Source of the DNA: Diphasiastrum complanatum
Lineage: Eukaryota; Streptophyta; Lycopodiopsida; Lycopodiales; Lycopodiaceae
Assembly: GCA_029204225.1 (NCBI GenBank)
Contig: CM055111.1
Coordinates: 43,935,815 to 43,999,814, forward strand
Length of the DNA stretch: 64,000 bases
Direction: 5' to 3'
Under the pieces are notes generated by a model. It was not told the DNA's origin and made no database searches. It was given only the letters and a program-made list of their open reading frames with translations. Position 1 is the first letter of the stretch, and every line of letters begins with the position of its first letter. Below are positions 11,701 to 25,300 of the stretch, in pieces. The position numbers and the translations under genes were made by a program.

Positions 11701-13318
11701 GTAAAAACTTTTCACAACATAGTTGGATAAGTTGGTGTATGTAAAAAGAACTACAACTTCTATAGATACTAAAGAAAACCATCAAGGCCATGCAAGTTAT
11801 TCAGTTTTGTAATCTGAAAAGTTGTGAGTTGTGATTCACAGAGTTATATACTTGCAATCTTTGAAAATTTTATGGCTCGATTTTCAATGTTCAGACATGC
11901 CATTAATTGTTGCCAATCCTTGCATACATTGTGCAAGACCTGCCACTCAGGCCTGAACAAGCATACGGCAACAAGCAGTGGGCTCTGAGCTCTTATGATC
12001 TCGAGAAGCCTGCTAACAAGGAAGAGTAGACTCTACAGGAGTATGGTGAGAAAGATGAGGATAAGACTTTGGCACCAAAGCTCCCAAAAAGGGGTGAGAG
12101 GAGGGCAACGTGTAATCATGGGTGTAGCCTGTAGTATCATGATTCGTCAATATAGCCCCTATGCTGTACATTTTGCAATATCATTTACAATCACCGCTCA
12201 TTTCATGTTGGAATTTTGATCTCTATGCAACATTCTCATTAAACAGTGAGTACTAAGTAATCACAAATTATAGTCTCATGGCATACATGAATGTCCAGTT
12301 AGCAATAGAATTCAACTTTTTATTGATTCCAAATATGTGATAGTACTCAGAGTTTAACAACATTTAAATTCGATTGAATTTAGAAAGAATTTTTCAGTTT
12401 TTCAAGAGATCAAAACAGATTTCATGCACAGCAAAATTCAAGATTTTGCTTTTGTATATCCAAGGGAGCATCAACATTGTCTGCATACAGAAAATATTTT
12501 CATATTTTTTGCAAATAAAATCACGTGCACTTACAGACTAGTACTAGGTAGAACGTTTCTAAGTTGATATTGCCAAAGCCTACAATGAGCATCCAAGAAC
12601 TCTTGCCCTGAACAGCTGGTTGTCGGAGGCAAGAGTTCTTGAATGCTCATATGAGGCTTTGGTAGAGTCAACTTTGAAACTTTTAACCTGGTACCTTCTA
12701 CTGGAAGATTCTGCATGTAGCCTCTAGATCGACAACAAGCAGTGAGCATAAAAGTGCTTGAGTCAAGAAACTCAAGCTCAACCCCATCAAAGAATTATTC
12801 GGTGTTATCCCACTTGAAGCCACATTCTGTTTTGGGTATTGAAGTCACACTGCACATCAAGATTCATGACACAGGTAAAAGTAAACATATGAAAATGTAA
12901 TTTGCACCTGAAACCCTAGACCGACATGTCAGAATATGTTTGGATTGATGAATCAGTCAATTCAGATTGTGAAGGAAACATTGTTGTGTTAGTAGTAAGT
13001 ACCCAGATCCACCGTCTCATCTAGCAAAAACCTCCCACAAAGATAACATTGACATTTTGCTGCAAATAGCATGGACATCAAAGACCAGCACAATAGTCCA
13101 TTGGCTACTTCCCATTTGATCCATATTCTTGCAGTGATTATAGCAAAACCCACCAACTTTGATCATAAATAAGAATTATACCTAAATGTTGAAAGCTAAA
13201 GCCCAACACAAGAAATAGGCAAGGCTAGATAGATATATACGAACAAAAAACACCTTCAAAACAGATTATCAGGAAGTGTAATATAATTGAAACAACCTCG
13301 CACAACTCTCTCTCTCTC

Positions 13319-13381
<63 letters not shown>

Positions 13382-16300
13382 TATCTTACCTACTTCACGA
13401 GCAGCATCTACAAGATCTTCTAAAGAAAGATGAGCTTTAGATTGTGGAGAAACTCGAAAACCATTCCATGTAGCCACACCATAGACTGTAATTTTGTTTG
13501 CAGAGACAGCTTCTTCAAGTGCCGAAAAAGCTTTCTTGATTCTCGCATTAAACTCCTCACGAGATATTTCAGAAAGTTGTGTTTCTGGATTGTGCACATA
13601 ATACACATCTACTGTCTCAAGACCCAAATTCTTCCTGCTCTTGTCCAGCTGATTCAAAGACACAATTGTACCCCAATCCATGAAATGAATAGTAAGTGCT
13701 CTCTCTATAGATAATGATATACATGTGAATTAAGCTCCCATAGCCCATACATGAGGTATAGGAAGTCGCAGGCATGTTGTAACAACCTAAAAATGTGTAG
13801 CTTTTGGAAGAATGATAGTAGCAATGCCTGGTTTGACTAAACATCCTCGTGACGACAATCAAGATACATACCATCTAAGCCTGCAAGCACTCAAGATTTG
13901 CTCTTATCAGAAGAAGTACATTGAAATGAGATTAACCTGATCAAGTATATAACTTGGAGTCATACAGTGGCAACCTGCCACAAAATCAGCCCATGAGAAT
14001 ATGCCAGGCTGAATGTACACATCCTCGATCCACTTTCGAGGATTTGGAGGACGATTGACATCAAAAGTGAAGTACCCTCCTTTGGTGCATACCACAAACT
14101 GATTCCTTTGGATCATTCCACTGGAAACTGCTGAAAATATTGCACGGCCAATAGCTCTCTCACTGCGCATGTTGCGATAGTTTATAGCTCTGAAAGCAAT
14201 CACAACAATCACAAATCGAAAAAATAAGAGCAAAACATGATTCCCCAGACATTTTTTTACACCACACAACAGAGCTTGGACCATCTTTCTTATCATCAGA
14301 TGTATACCACCGTATAAGAAGCAACTCAAAAAAGTGGAAGTGGTATACAAAATTTCAAAATTCAAAGCACTTCACTTGGAAAAACTTTTAGCCGTCATAC
14401 CAGCATTTCCAAAAATGCAGCAGAACATCTCGAGCTACAAAATTCTATTGAATTTGATACGTATTTTTTGAACACCATGATCTTCGTCCATGCAAAGTCA
14501 CTAAGGAGCTTGCTTTTTTTCTTCTCCTTGCAACCAAAGGGATTGAGTCATATGCAACAGTCTTGGTCAGAGCGTGTGGAGCATCCATCTAGTTGAACCA
14601 ATTCTCTTACCTATATTGTATTGTGGTGTCATACTTTTAGCATACTAAAACGCAAATTAGTGTTAAGCATTAACCCTGAATAATGATGAACCCACAGTTT
14701 GACATCACTATTGATGTTGGCCACGTACGGTACATGCCCACCACACGGGACATCATACGGAGGGCTCACATAGCCTCCATTTTGTAATTATAGAGTCAGA
14801 CACCAATGGTGCACTTGAAACTATTGTAAATACGCCTTGAAGCGTAAAATAGAGTAACAGTTAAATGTGCCTCGAAGCACAGTAGGGAATTATGTGGCAT
14901 GGCTCGAATAGGAAATACAAAAAGATTGTAAAGTCAAGTTACTTGCCAAAAAAAAGAAAAGCAAGTTAACTTAGACTATTAAATTTAGAGTCGAGCCAAT
15001 ACAAAGTCGCCACTTCAACTCATTTGGACCTAACTATAAAAGGGCCAAATCCTTTGTATTTCATGTTCTCATATTTCATTTGATCAATCAAAGAGTTGAG
15101 TTCCCTCCTAATTTGTGATATGTGAATTGCTTAGAGGGAGAAAGAGAGAGAGTTGTGAGGTGAGTGTTTGCTTAATGCTTTATGCTTTATGCTTGTGCTT
15201 GTTTCTCTACTTTTCCTCTTGTATAGAAATGTGTTGTATGCAGATCCCAAGTTCGACTTGTCCCTCACCTCTTCCTTCCCTCTTGGCTGCTGCTCACAGA
15301 TTAGGTGTTAGATCCACATCACGGGCCTTAAGCCACGGTAGGTAGGATCTCCTTTTGTGTTGAATAATACCTTGGAACCCAAAGAGGCAAAGAGCAACAA
15401 GGGTACAGCGCCCACAAACAGCCATGATGAAGTAGGAGTAATTTAAAGTTAGATTCCTGTGTATTTTTAGGACTCAATTGCAGTTTTCATCCTCCAAAGG
15501 AAGGTAGCATGGTGGCAGCCTGACAAACTGTCGCTACCTCATTCATAGTAGCATAGTTTTTCCTATAGATCACACATTCCCCGTTGGATCGAATCCCTAC
15601 CTCTCTATACTACAACGGAGTCGGTCCTTCCTTTTCTTGTCAATTGCAATCTAACAGAGATGGAATCTGTGTGAAAGGTGGTAAAAATAAGGGTAACATA
15701 AAATTTTGGCGCCGTTGCCGAGGAATGGGTGTTTGAGTAGGAAAACTTGTCACTTTTGAGGATTCCTTCTGTTTCTACCACTGTTTCCTATTTTTAATCC
15801 TCTTAATAGGTGTAGTTTGTTTGTGTGTGCCTTGCTTTTTGTTCATACTTGGTCAAGATTCTGAATTTATCAATTTTTTGTAAGTGCACACTAAGTGCGA
15901 GCCTTTTTCTCAAATTTGGCGAGCCTTTCCCTCAGCAGACGAGTGTTTAACACTCTGTAGCAAGTGTTTCTAGAGTTTCTCACAAAACATTCGCCAGTAG
16001 TCTAAAATGCTCGCCCACTGACTCGCCCACACGTGTGAAGACGAGCAGTTCCAGGATGCCTTCATCTTCCTTCTCCAGTTTCGGCCGATGAGCTAAACAC
16101 TCGCCTGCCTTTTTGTTTGTTAAGTAAAGCTGATCAGTTTTCAACCACTCGCCTCACACGGATATGTGCTAGAAAACATTCGCCAACCTCGGCACGGCCG
16201 GTTGCGATTCATTGCATATTTCGAAAGCAATTCAATTCGTCAAAGCATGGCTGGAGGGGTAATAATGTGACTCACCTCGATCATCTGGCCCTCTGCGCGT

Positions 16301-19300
16301 GTGTGCCTCAGCATACGGCAGTTGGTGTTCACAAACACCAACCACCTACACTGCTCAATGAATAGTCTGTTCCTCTTCTGTGTGTGATACAAGGCCCAGG
16401 TGCTCCAATTCCGCCCACAAGCGGGGATGCTTAACAATCCTGTGCAAGGACTCTCTCGGCCAGTCGCCGCAAGAAGTCACCTGTGCGACGCCCATGGATG
16501 CTCCACCACGTCACAGGCCTTATCATATCCTCCCTCATCTGACACTGCTCTCCATCGAATGGAAAGTAGACATCCCCACCAGAGAGGCAATAGACCCTTT
16601 GAACGACACAACCATCTCAGAGGTGCTTAGGCAACATCAATTTGAGCCCCAGGAAATTGCTACCCCCGATCCAGAAGGAAGAGGAGAGATAGAACTGCAA
16701 GAATTCCTAACCTCCAGAATAGGTATACCCTTAGGGACGATGCTACGTAGTAGCCCAGACCTCTGGAATGATCTAAAGAAATGGGTCGAGGCTCCGAAAA
16801 GGATGGATTCGCAACCGACCCCGCCTCCTCGCCCTGAACCAGAACCTCTAGAACCTATCCATAGCGGTGGAGTAGAGGATGAAAACAAAGTCCAGCACGT
16901 CCATAGCATCAATGTTAGATAGAGACTAATGCCATCACATTACCCATTGAGCATAAGGGGTTTGCAAAGGAATCTGCTATCATTGATGGTGGATCTTGAG
17001 TAAACATTATCTCGTCCGCATTGTATCGAGCCTGGAATCCAATGTCCTTCACAATCAAACTGGCCGATCAATCAAGTGTGCGACCTATGACAAGAGTGTC
17101 GTAAAAATTGAGAGTATGGTTGGCAGCGGAAGCTTGAGAGAGAGTGGGCGGTGTAGGATCGGAAGTGCCACAATGATTTAGATAAGACAATACAGTAGTG
17201 AGGCAAAAATTGCACTTTGATTAATATCAACAACGAGTACAATTGCTTGAAGTCATAACTTCAGCTTGATAGTTGAGCGTGATAACGCTGGCAACTGAAA
17301 AATCTGATTGATTGAATTGAGGGTCTCATGAGATTGATATATATTACAAATATCTTCTACTTGCTAAATATCTAATTAGCATTAAATGCTATTTGCTACA
17401 TTTATTACAACCGCCTTTGTAGTTGGTAACCACTCTGGTAATAATAAAGACTATGTACAAGTGGATGAACTGTCATAAAGTCTTCTGATAGTATTTGGAT
17501 CAACTTTTCCCTGATGAGGGAGTCAATGAGATGTCGAAGTCGATGAAGTCGATGTCTTCGATGACTTCGAAGTTTAGTTGAGGGTTGATGACAAGTCGAC
17601 GAAGTCGGATTGTCGATGGAGTCGAAGTGATTGGGCCTTGATTGTATAAAAATACAAATCCAGAAGTCGATCTTCTAGTATCGATATCTCCTGCCCAATC
17701 GGTTTTGATCACAGAACCTTCAGTTTGAAGGGCGAACATTCCTTCCCAGCAGATTTCCAGAAACATCAGAAAAACCATCAAAAAACACCAAAAAAACACC
17801 CAAAACTATAAAAAATACAAAAAAAGAACATTCACCTGATTCATTGTGCATGGGTGTGATTCAAATCTATCTACTACCAGGTCGACGAACGTTTATTCTA
17901 AAAATAGAAGGTCAAAGTGATTGTTCATCGAGAAACTTTTGTGAGATCTTAACACCTTTTCACAAAATTTCCAGTTTCCAGAAAGAACCTTCACCAGAAA
18001 CCTTCGCCAAAGTCTATGTCAGTCTGATTTACTATTTTAGTACATTAGTGAGTTCGGCGAACGTTAAGCAGAGGCCACGTGTCATATTGTTCCATTTTTG
18101 TCAAAAAAGTCTCTTTTTTGCAAAAACAGCAGTATTACATTTGTAACCTTCGCCAAAACCTTCGCTGAAACTTCTGAGGATTCTATTTATAGTAAGATGC
18201 CATTTTTGAGTTCGGCGAACGTTAATTTTGCCACAATCTAGAAAAATCTCCATTTTTACCCTCGCCAAACTACAAAAACCATACTTTTGAGCAGAAGCAA
18301 CCTTCGCCAGTTCCACCCTAGTTTTATCTGAGTCAGATTCCTTATCTAAGAATTCGGCGAAGGTTATTTTTACCAAATTTGTCAAAAAAAAGTCTGATAA
18401 GAGATTTTTTTTACCAAAAATAGCATTGATGAACCTTCGCCAGTACTATTTTTAGATTCTGATTTTCCAAATCAAGCCTCTGTCAAATTTTTGGTCAATT
18501 CTAATACAATTTGATTCTGATTCTGAGAATTCATCATTCTTAGAAGTGTCGATCGCTTGATCATAGATCTTTTCCCAAAAATCAGAAATCTGATTATTGA
18601 CAAGTGAAAGAACTTTTGCAGATCTGAACTGAGATAGATTCTGATCAAAAAATCCAATCTCATTGTCTGATTGATTTGATTTGTAAAAAATGGCTGCTCC
18701 TGGAGGTGCTCCTCAGGGAGTCAATCCAATCATTATTAGGAGATCACCCCGTTTGGATCTACCTAAGTACAATGGATTAACGAATCCAGTTAGATTTCTC
18801 CAAATCTATGCTAAATCTTGTGAAGTCTATGGCGAAGTTTTTCCTCAAGATAAACTTAAGCTATTTCCAATGGCCTTGACGGGCGCAACACAAGATTGGT
18901 ATTATAATCAAGATGAAACTGAGCGTATAGATTGGGAAACTGTCAAACGAGCCCTTATCACACGGTTCAAACCTCGGAAGTTTATGGAAGACCCTTTCCT
19001 ACTTTTAAGTAAAATTAAAATGGGAAAGCGGGAAATGGTGTGAGATTACATTGAACGGGTTAAACGCCTCAGATTTGAGTGCGTACCCGAGCTAATTATT
19101 GAAGATGCTATGATCATGTGGTTTTTGGCAGGACTACCTAAAAGGATCAGACGAGTTGAAGCGCCATAATGAGTATGCAACTTTGCAAAACCCTATGGAC
19201 GATGCAATATGAGAGGAGGATGAAAATTCAGATGATGAGCCGAATATTGGTATGTTGCCTTATACAGCAGGGCAGATGTAATAGTTCCTAACACCACAGT

Positions 19301-22300
19301 AGGGCAAACACTAACTAATCCACCCAACCCTGCCTACTCCCTGATATAGAGTAAGCCCCTCCTAGCCCAGTGTGAGGACTGGTAGCATGCATACTGCCAA
19401 GTGTCGGCCACGGGGCACTAACGTGGCCGACTGCACGTCGGGACCCAACTGGGGGCCCTATCCTACTGACAGGGTCCCTAGACTGTGTTAGGCCCGCCAT
19501 GGCTATGGACCGTGCTGGGGCACACTACTCACACTGTCTTGCCCTGTTGGTCGTGTACACTGGACACGACCCTGACTGTGGTATCTGACCTTCTGTGTTC
19601 TCTAGGGTTCGGCACTGGTCACATGCTCGTACACTCCCTCCCCCTTAAGAACCATCTTGGTCCTCTAAGACAAAGTCTGGAAAAACCTTGCAAAGGACGC
19701 TGCCTCTTTCCCAAGTGGCATTCTCAACAGGCTCATCATTCCACTTGACCAAGTATTCTCCCTATAGAGTATGACGAGTCTGCGTCTCTCTACTATCAAG
19801 AATCTCCTCTGGCTCATGTGGAGGTTGCTGAGAATCCAATGGGAGAACTAGAACACTGTCCCCTACCAGATTTTCTGATCTGGCTAAAGCTTTTCATAAC
19901 TGACATACATGAAAGACTGGAAAAACCTTACTACTGTGTGGGGGTTCTAGTTCATAGGTGACCTCGCCTAGTCTCCTACTGATGGTAAAGGGACCGCAAT
20001 ACCTGATTTACCCTCTCTGTTTGATCGTCCGTCTATGGACGGTCGGTGGTACTCATATTAAGTTTAGTATGGAGATGATGGAATACTGCCCTCCAAAAAT
20101 TTCCATTAAACTTACTGTCCCGGTCACTGACTATGCCGGAAGGTAGACCGTACAATTTAAATAGCCCGTCTACAAACAACCTCGCTAACTCTGGAGCTCT
20201 AACGGTTGTTTTGGTCGGAATAAAATGAGCCATTTTGGTCAGACGGTCAACTATGACCCAAATAGCGTCGTTACCCTTTTGGGTTTTAGGCAGGCCTACT
20301 ATAAAATCCGTGGAGATACTCTCCCATTCACCAACTGGTATTTCTAAGGGCTGTAACAACCCTCCTGCCTTTAAACGCTCTGCTTTATTTACTTGACATT
20401 TCTGGCAATTGGTTACATATTGTTGGACGTCCTTTTTCATACTGGGCCAAAAAAATTGCCTACGAAGAAGCTCATAGGTCTTCTGTATGCCTGGGTGCCC
20501 CGCACTAGGATTGTCATGACACTCATATAGGACCTGCTGCCTATAATCCTCTGAATTGGGGACACATACTCTATCTCTAAAGAGCAAGTACTCATCTTGA
20601 ATGGAATACTGTTTCCATTTGAATCCTTGAGTCAACTGACCCTCAACCACTGAGGTTTGCTTGGGTAATACAAGCTCAAAATCCTCAACGTCATCTGACG
20701 TATACTCGGACTCATCATCATCCTCAATGGAAGCTGCCGTACTCTTGGATGAATTGGCACCAGCCCCGGGAACTGGTTCTGGAGTCTGTAACTGTCTGCT
20801 CTGGACTGAGTTCTAGATAGTAGAGAAGAATGCATCATGCTGGCACTTCCCTCTCAAGGACTCGAGTAACTCATTACGAATTTGAGTAAAACTCAGCTCG
20901 TTTATAATAGGCATTCTGCTAAGGGCATCTGCTACTGTATTGAATTTCCCCCGTCTATATCTAATAGACATATCAAACTCTTGCAACAACTCTGCCCAAC
21001 GAGCTTTCCGACCTCTGAGCTCAGGTTGATTGCAAAGGTATCTGAGACTTTCATGGGCTGTCAGGACCTCAAAGTTGGCACCATACAAATAATGCCTCCA
21101 AGTCTTAAGGGCATGGACTATAGAAAAGTGTTCCTTTTCATAGGCACTATACCTAGTTTGAGCTAGCTCGAGTTTTTTACTCTCGAACGCAACTGGTCGT
21201 CCACCCTGAGTTAGTACAGCACCAACTGCAAAGTCGCTAGCATCTGTTTCGACCACAAATGGCTAATTGGGGTCGACGACTTTTAAAACTGGTGCTGTAG
21301 CTAAGGCTGTTTTGAGAGCATCAAAGCTCTCCTGTTGTGCGGACTCCCAAATGAACTCCTTTCCCTTCCCCTTAAGAAGATTTGTCATGGGAACTGCTAT
21401 CTGAGCATATTCCTTGACACATCGTCTGTAATATCCCGCCAAACCAAGAAAGATCTGAAGTTCTAAAATATTCTGAGGTCAGCCAACTGAGTATGGCTTT
21501 AACCTTATTGGGGTCCATCTTAATCCCATCTGCCGAGTAATGTGAGCCAAATAAGCTACTTCTTCTACGAAAAATTCACACTTGGATTCTTTAGCATAAA
21601 GCTTATGCTTTCTGAGCAATCGAAACACCTTTCTGAGGTGTTTTAGATGCTCCTTCCTCGTTTTGCTGTAGACGAGGATGTCATCCAAAAATACGACTAC
21701 AAACTTACCCAAGTATGGTCTGAGGACACTGTTCATCAAGGTCATAAAGGTAGCTGGAGCAATTGTGAGCCCAAATGGCATCACCTTAAACTCATAATGA
21801 CCATGACGAGTCCTAAAAGCTGTTTTCAGGACATCTTCCGATTTAATACGGACTTGATGATATCCCGATCTGAGGTCTATTTTACTGAAAAACTTAGCCC
21901 CGTCAAGTTGATCAAACAACTCGTTTGCCCGAGGCCTAGGGTATTTATTCTTAATTGTGACTTTATTGAGGGCTCTATAATCTACGCAAAGACGCATAGA
22001 CCCCTCTTTCTTTTTCACCAAAAGGACTGGTGAGGCCCATGGTGAACTACTGGTCTGAATTTGGCCTTTCCCAAGATAATCTGTTAACTGGCTAGTTATT
22101 TCTTCATCCTCTGTTCGGCTGACCCGATACAGAGGTTTAGAAACAGGTGTTGTACTTGGTACTAGGTTTATTACATGATCTACCTCTCCGCTAGGTGGTA
22201 AACCATGTGGCAAATCTTCAGGAAAAACATCTTCAAATTTAGACAATAAAGTTTCTAATTTACTAATTTTCTACTGTAAAGAACTGGAAATAGAAACTTC

Positions 22301-25300
22301 AGGAATAAACTGAAAGTCACATAAGAATGTCTGATGGTCGTCGTCTCCGATTAGCTGACAGAGCTCTGAACTGCAGACCATAGGGCTATTGGAAACATCA
22401 TGCTCCCCATGCAACTGGATCTCTCAGCCTTTATGCTGAAAGCTGAGAGTGTTCTCCTGATAATTTCTGTGGAGGGAAGGCCCTAAACTGTAGAGCCAAT
22501 CTCTCCCAAGAACAATGTCTGTGCGATCCAGGTGCATTATCTGAAAGTTTATTTCATCTTGGTACCCCTGAATACCAAGATTTAAGTTATTTACCATAGT
22601 TTCCCAGATTTTCTTATCTTCACCCTTAGCTAGTGAACATACTAACTATGTACCAGTGTAATAGTTCCTAACACCACAGTAGGGCAAACACTAATTGATC
22701 CACCCAACCCTGCCTACTCCCTGATATAGAGTAAGCCCCTCCTAGCCCAGTGTGAGGACTGATAGCATGCATATTGCCAAGTGTCGGCCACGTAGCACTG
22801 ACGTGGCCGACTGCACGTCGGGACCCAACTGGGGGCCCTATCCTGCTGGCAGAGTCTCTAGACTGTGTTAGGCCCGCCATGGCTATGGACCGTGCTGGGG
22901 CACACTACTCCCACTGTCTTGCCCTGTTGGTCGTGTACACTGGACACGACCCTGACCGTGGTATCTGACCTTCTGTGTTCTCTAGGGTTTGACACTGGTC
23001 ACGTGCTCGTAACAGCAGACCACTACGACATCCACCACTATCGCATCAACGAATATCAACGCTACTGCAGAGATGATGCTCAATGAGTTTGAAGAACTCG
23101 GGAAGAACCAGCAGATACAGATGGAAAATTTGATGAAAAGATCAAAGCCTTGAAAAATTTCCATGGACAAGCGAACAAGAAACCTGAGAAGTTTGCTAAG
23201 ACTTTTCCTGCCAGGGAAAATGTCTGGTGTTCCATTTGTACGGGCAATCACACAGTGAACATTCGAATGTCCTCAATTGAAAAAACGAATGGCACTCAGT
23301 GTAGCCATCTGTGCAATTCACCTGATCATGATACTGCTTATTGCCATTTTAATCCTCGGATTATCCAACAACGATATGCCCAGAGGGGATATCAGGAACC
23401 CCTTTACGGAAAGGATCCTGCAGCCAAACCTCGTCTTGGGTATCCGGAGAAACTAGCTTTACCAGCCCCACCGACACAATCGGCTTCTCTTGCTAATTTG
23501 ATGGAACCAGAACCTTACAGAGGCAACAAGCAATGGAATTACAGTAATGATCATGAGAGCGGTGCTTCAGAACAGTATGCTATTTATGCTGCCGCACAAC
23601 AACAAGCATCTAGAAATTGGACTAGAGCGCCACTTGGATGCTTTGCATGTTGAGAAAATCACAGAGTTGCAAAATGCCCAAACAAAGGCAAATTTGTACC
23701 ATTTTGTCGTGACTGTGGTTATGGGCATTGCTACAAGGAGTGTCCAGCAAGACCGAAAGCAGTACCTGAGTGGGCAGCGGATATTGTTGAGTATCTGATG
23801 TTAGGGCAATCTAATGACAAAAGTACAAAAGAGGCAATTGATTCATAAGGCTCAACCTTATCAATTGATTGTGGGACAATTGTATCGTCACGGAATGGAT
23901 GATATTCTTCGAAGATGTGTTTTACCACATGAAGTACTTGAATTAATCATGTTTTCACATGCTGGAATGGGCGGAGGACATTTTGCTACAGATATCACTG
24001 TTCGCAAGCTTTTGCAATCAGGGTGTTGGTGGCCTACACTTCATAAAGACACCGAGAATTATATTCAGTCATGTGATGTTTGCCAACGAGCACGACGTCC
24101 TACGCGACAAAATTATGAATCCTCACATCCGGTTTTATCGCAAGCACCATTTGAGAAATGGGGACTGGATTATGTTGGTCCGATTCATCCTGCGGCACGA
24201 GAATCTCAAGCTAGATATATCATCGTAGCAACCAATTATATGACCAAGTGGGTTGAAGCCAAAGCTGTTAAAGTTGCTGATGCAAAATCTACGGCTAAAT
24301 TCCTCTATGAACACATCATTATTAGATTCGGATGTCCTATTGAGATTGTCAGTGATCGTGGTACACACTTTGTTAATCAAACGATAAAGTGTTTGTTGGA
24401 AGATTTTTTCGTTATACACTGGTTTAGTACTCCATATTATCCTAGGGGTAATGGCTAAGCTGAATCTTCCAATAAGATTCTCTGCACTATTATGACAAAA
24501 ACGGTTGAAGCAAGTCGTTCTGACTAGAAACATAAATTGCATGCAGCATTATGGGCATTCAGAACCGCTTATAATGGGAGCACGAATCAAACACCGTTTC
24601 AATTGGTTTATGGTCAAGATGTTGTCATGCCAATTGAATTCTTAGTACCATCTCTACGCATAGCAGCAACAGAGCGATTAGATGACGATAAATCTTTACA
24701 ACTGCGTCCTGAAGCCTTGCACAAATTATGTGAAACCGGATTGATGGCAGTTCATGCGTTAGCAACAGAGAAAGCCCGCCGTAAGGCATGGCACGATCGT
24801 CGTTTACACAAAAAGGATCTGAAAGAAGGAGATCTAGCATTGATGTATAAAACAAAGTTAATCAAGGGAAAATTGAAGTTTACCGAAATACTGAACTACG
24901 AAGCAGCTATTCTTGAACATCTGGATGGGAAACGGTTTGATACTCCCGTGAATGACAGCCGACTACGCAAGTTTTGGCAGCCTGCTCCGCCAGTTCAGTT
25001 AGCATGATCGCAGACTACGCTTTTATTTTGCTTGTTTTTCAATTTTTTGTTTTCACTATTTGTTTGACGTTTTCTTTTGGAAAAGACGTTTAAAAAAAAA
25101 AAAAGAGAGAAATAATGGGGAAATGTATGGAAAGACTGATGAGCAAAAGTCTAAAATGTCATCAAATTAGGAAAAATTGAAGGAAAGTATTTTTAGGAAG
25201 CAAATCTTTATGGAAAATGACTTGGAAAACTACTTTTTGGGTCATTTTGTGCACATGCTGTTCTATAATTGTTCGCCGAGTTTTCAGAGGCAAGATCCAC

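Larger units (their letters stand above)
19277..23014 (-). mobile_element. Complete nested Ty3/gypsy chromovirus (element G1)
   Basis: Two LTRs of 357 and 358 bp (TGT..ACA ends) flanked by a perfect 5-bp target duplication GCAGA (19272-19276 and 23015-23019). The interior on the minus strand keeps, in order, a protease remnant, reverse transcriptase, RNase H, integrase and chromodomain. Gag and the primer binding site are missing: the 5' LTR abuts the protease remnant. It inserted in the gag of gypsy G2. A fuller 5' part of the same family (zinc knuckle plus protease) is at 48215-49448, and an LTR copy is at 39975-40321. Confidence 0.92.

Noticed and set aside
12541-12694. Assignment to a known conserved miRNA family
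   Set aside because: Neither arm contains a 21-nt sequence I recognise from conserved plant families, so it is reported only as a foldback.
12531-12749. 72-codon minus-strand frame as an extra AKR exon
   Set aside because: It overlaps the foldback arms, and exons 4 and 5 already join in perfect phase without it.
17880-18460. CRISPR-like array
   Set aside because: The motif is only about 10 bp, in both orientations, with irregular spacing, in a plant retroelement leader.
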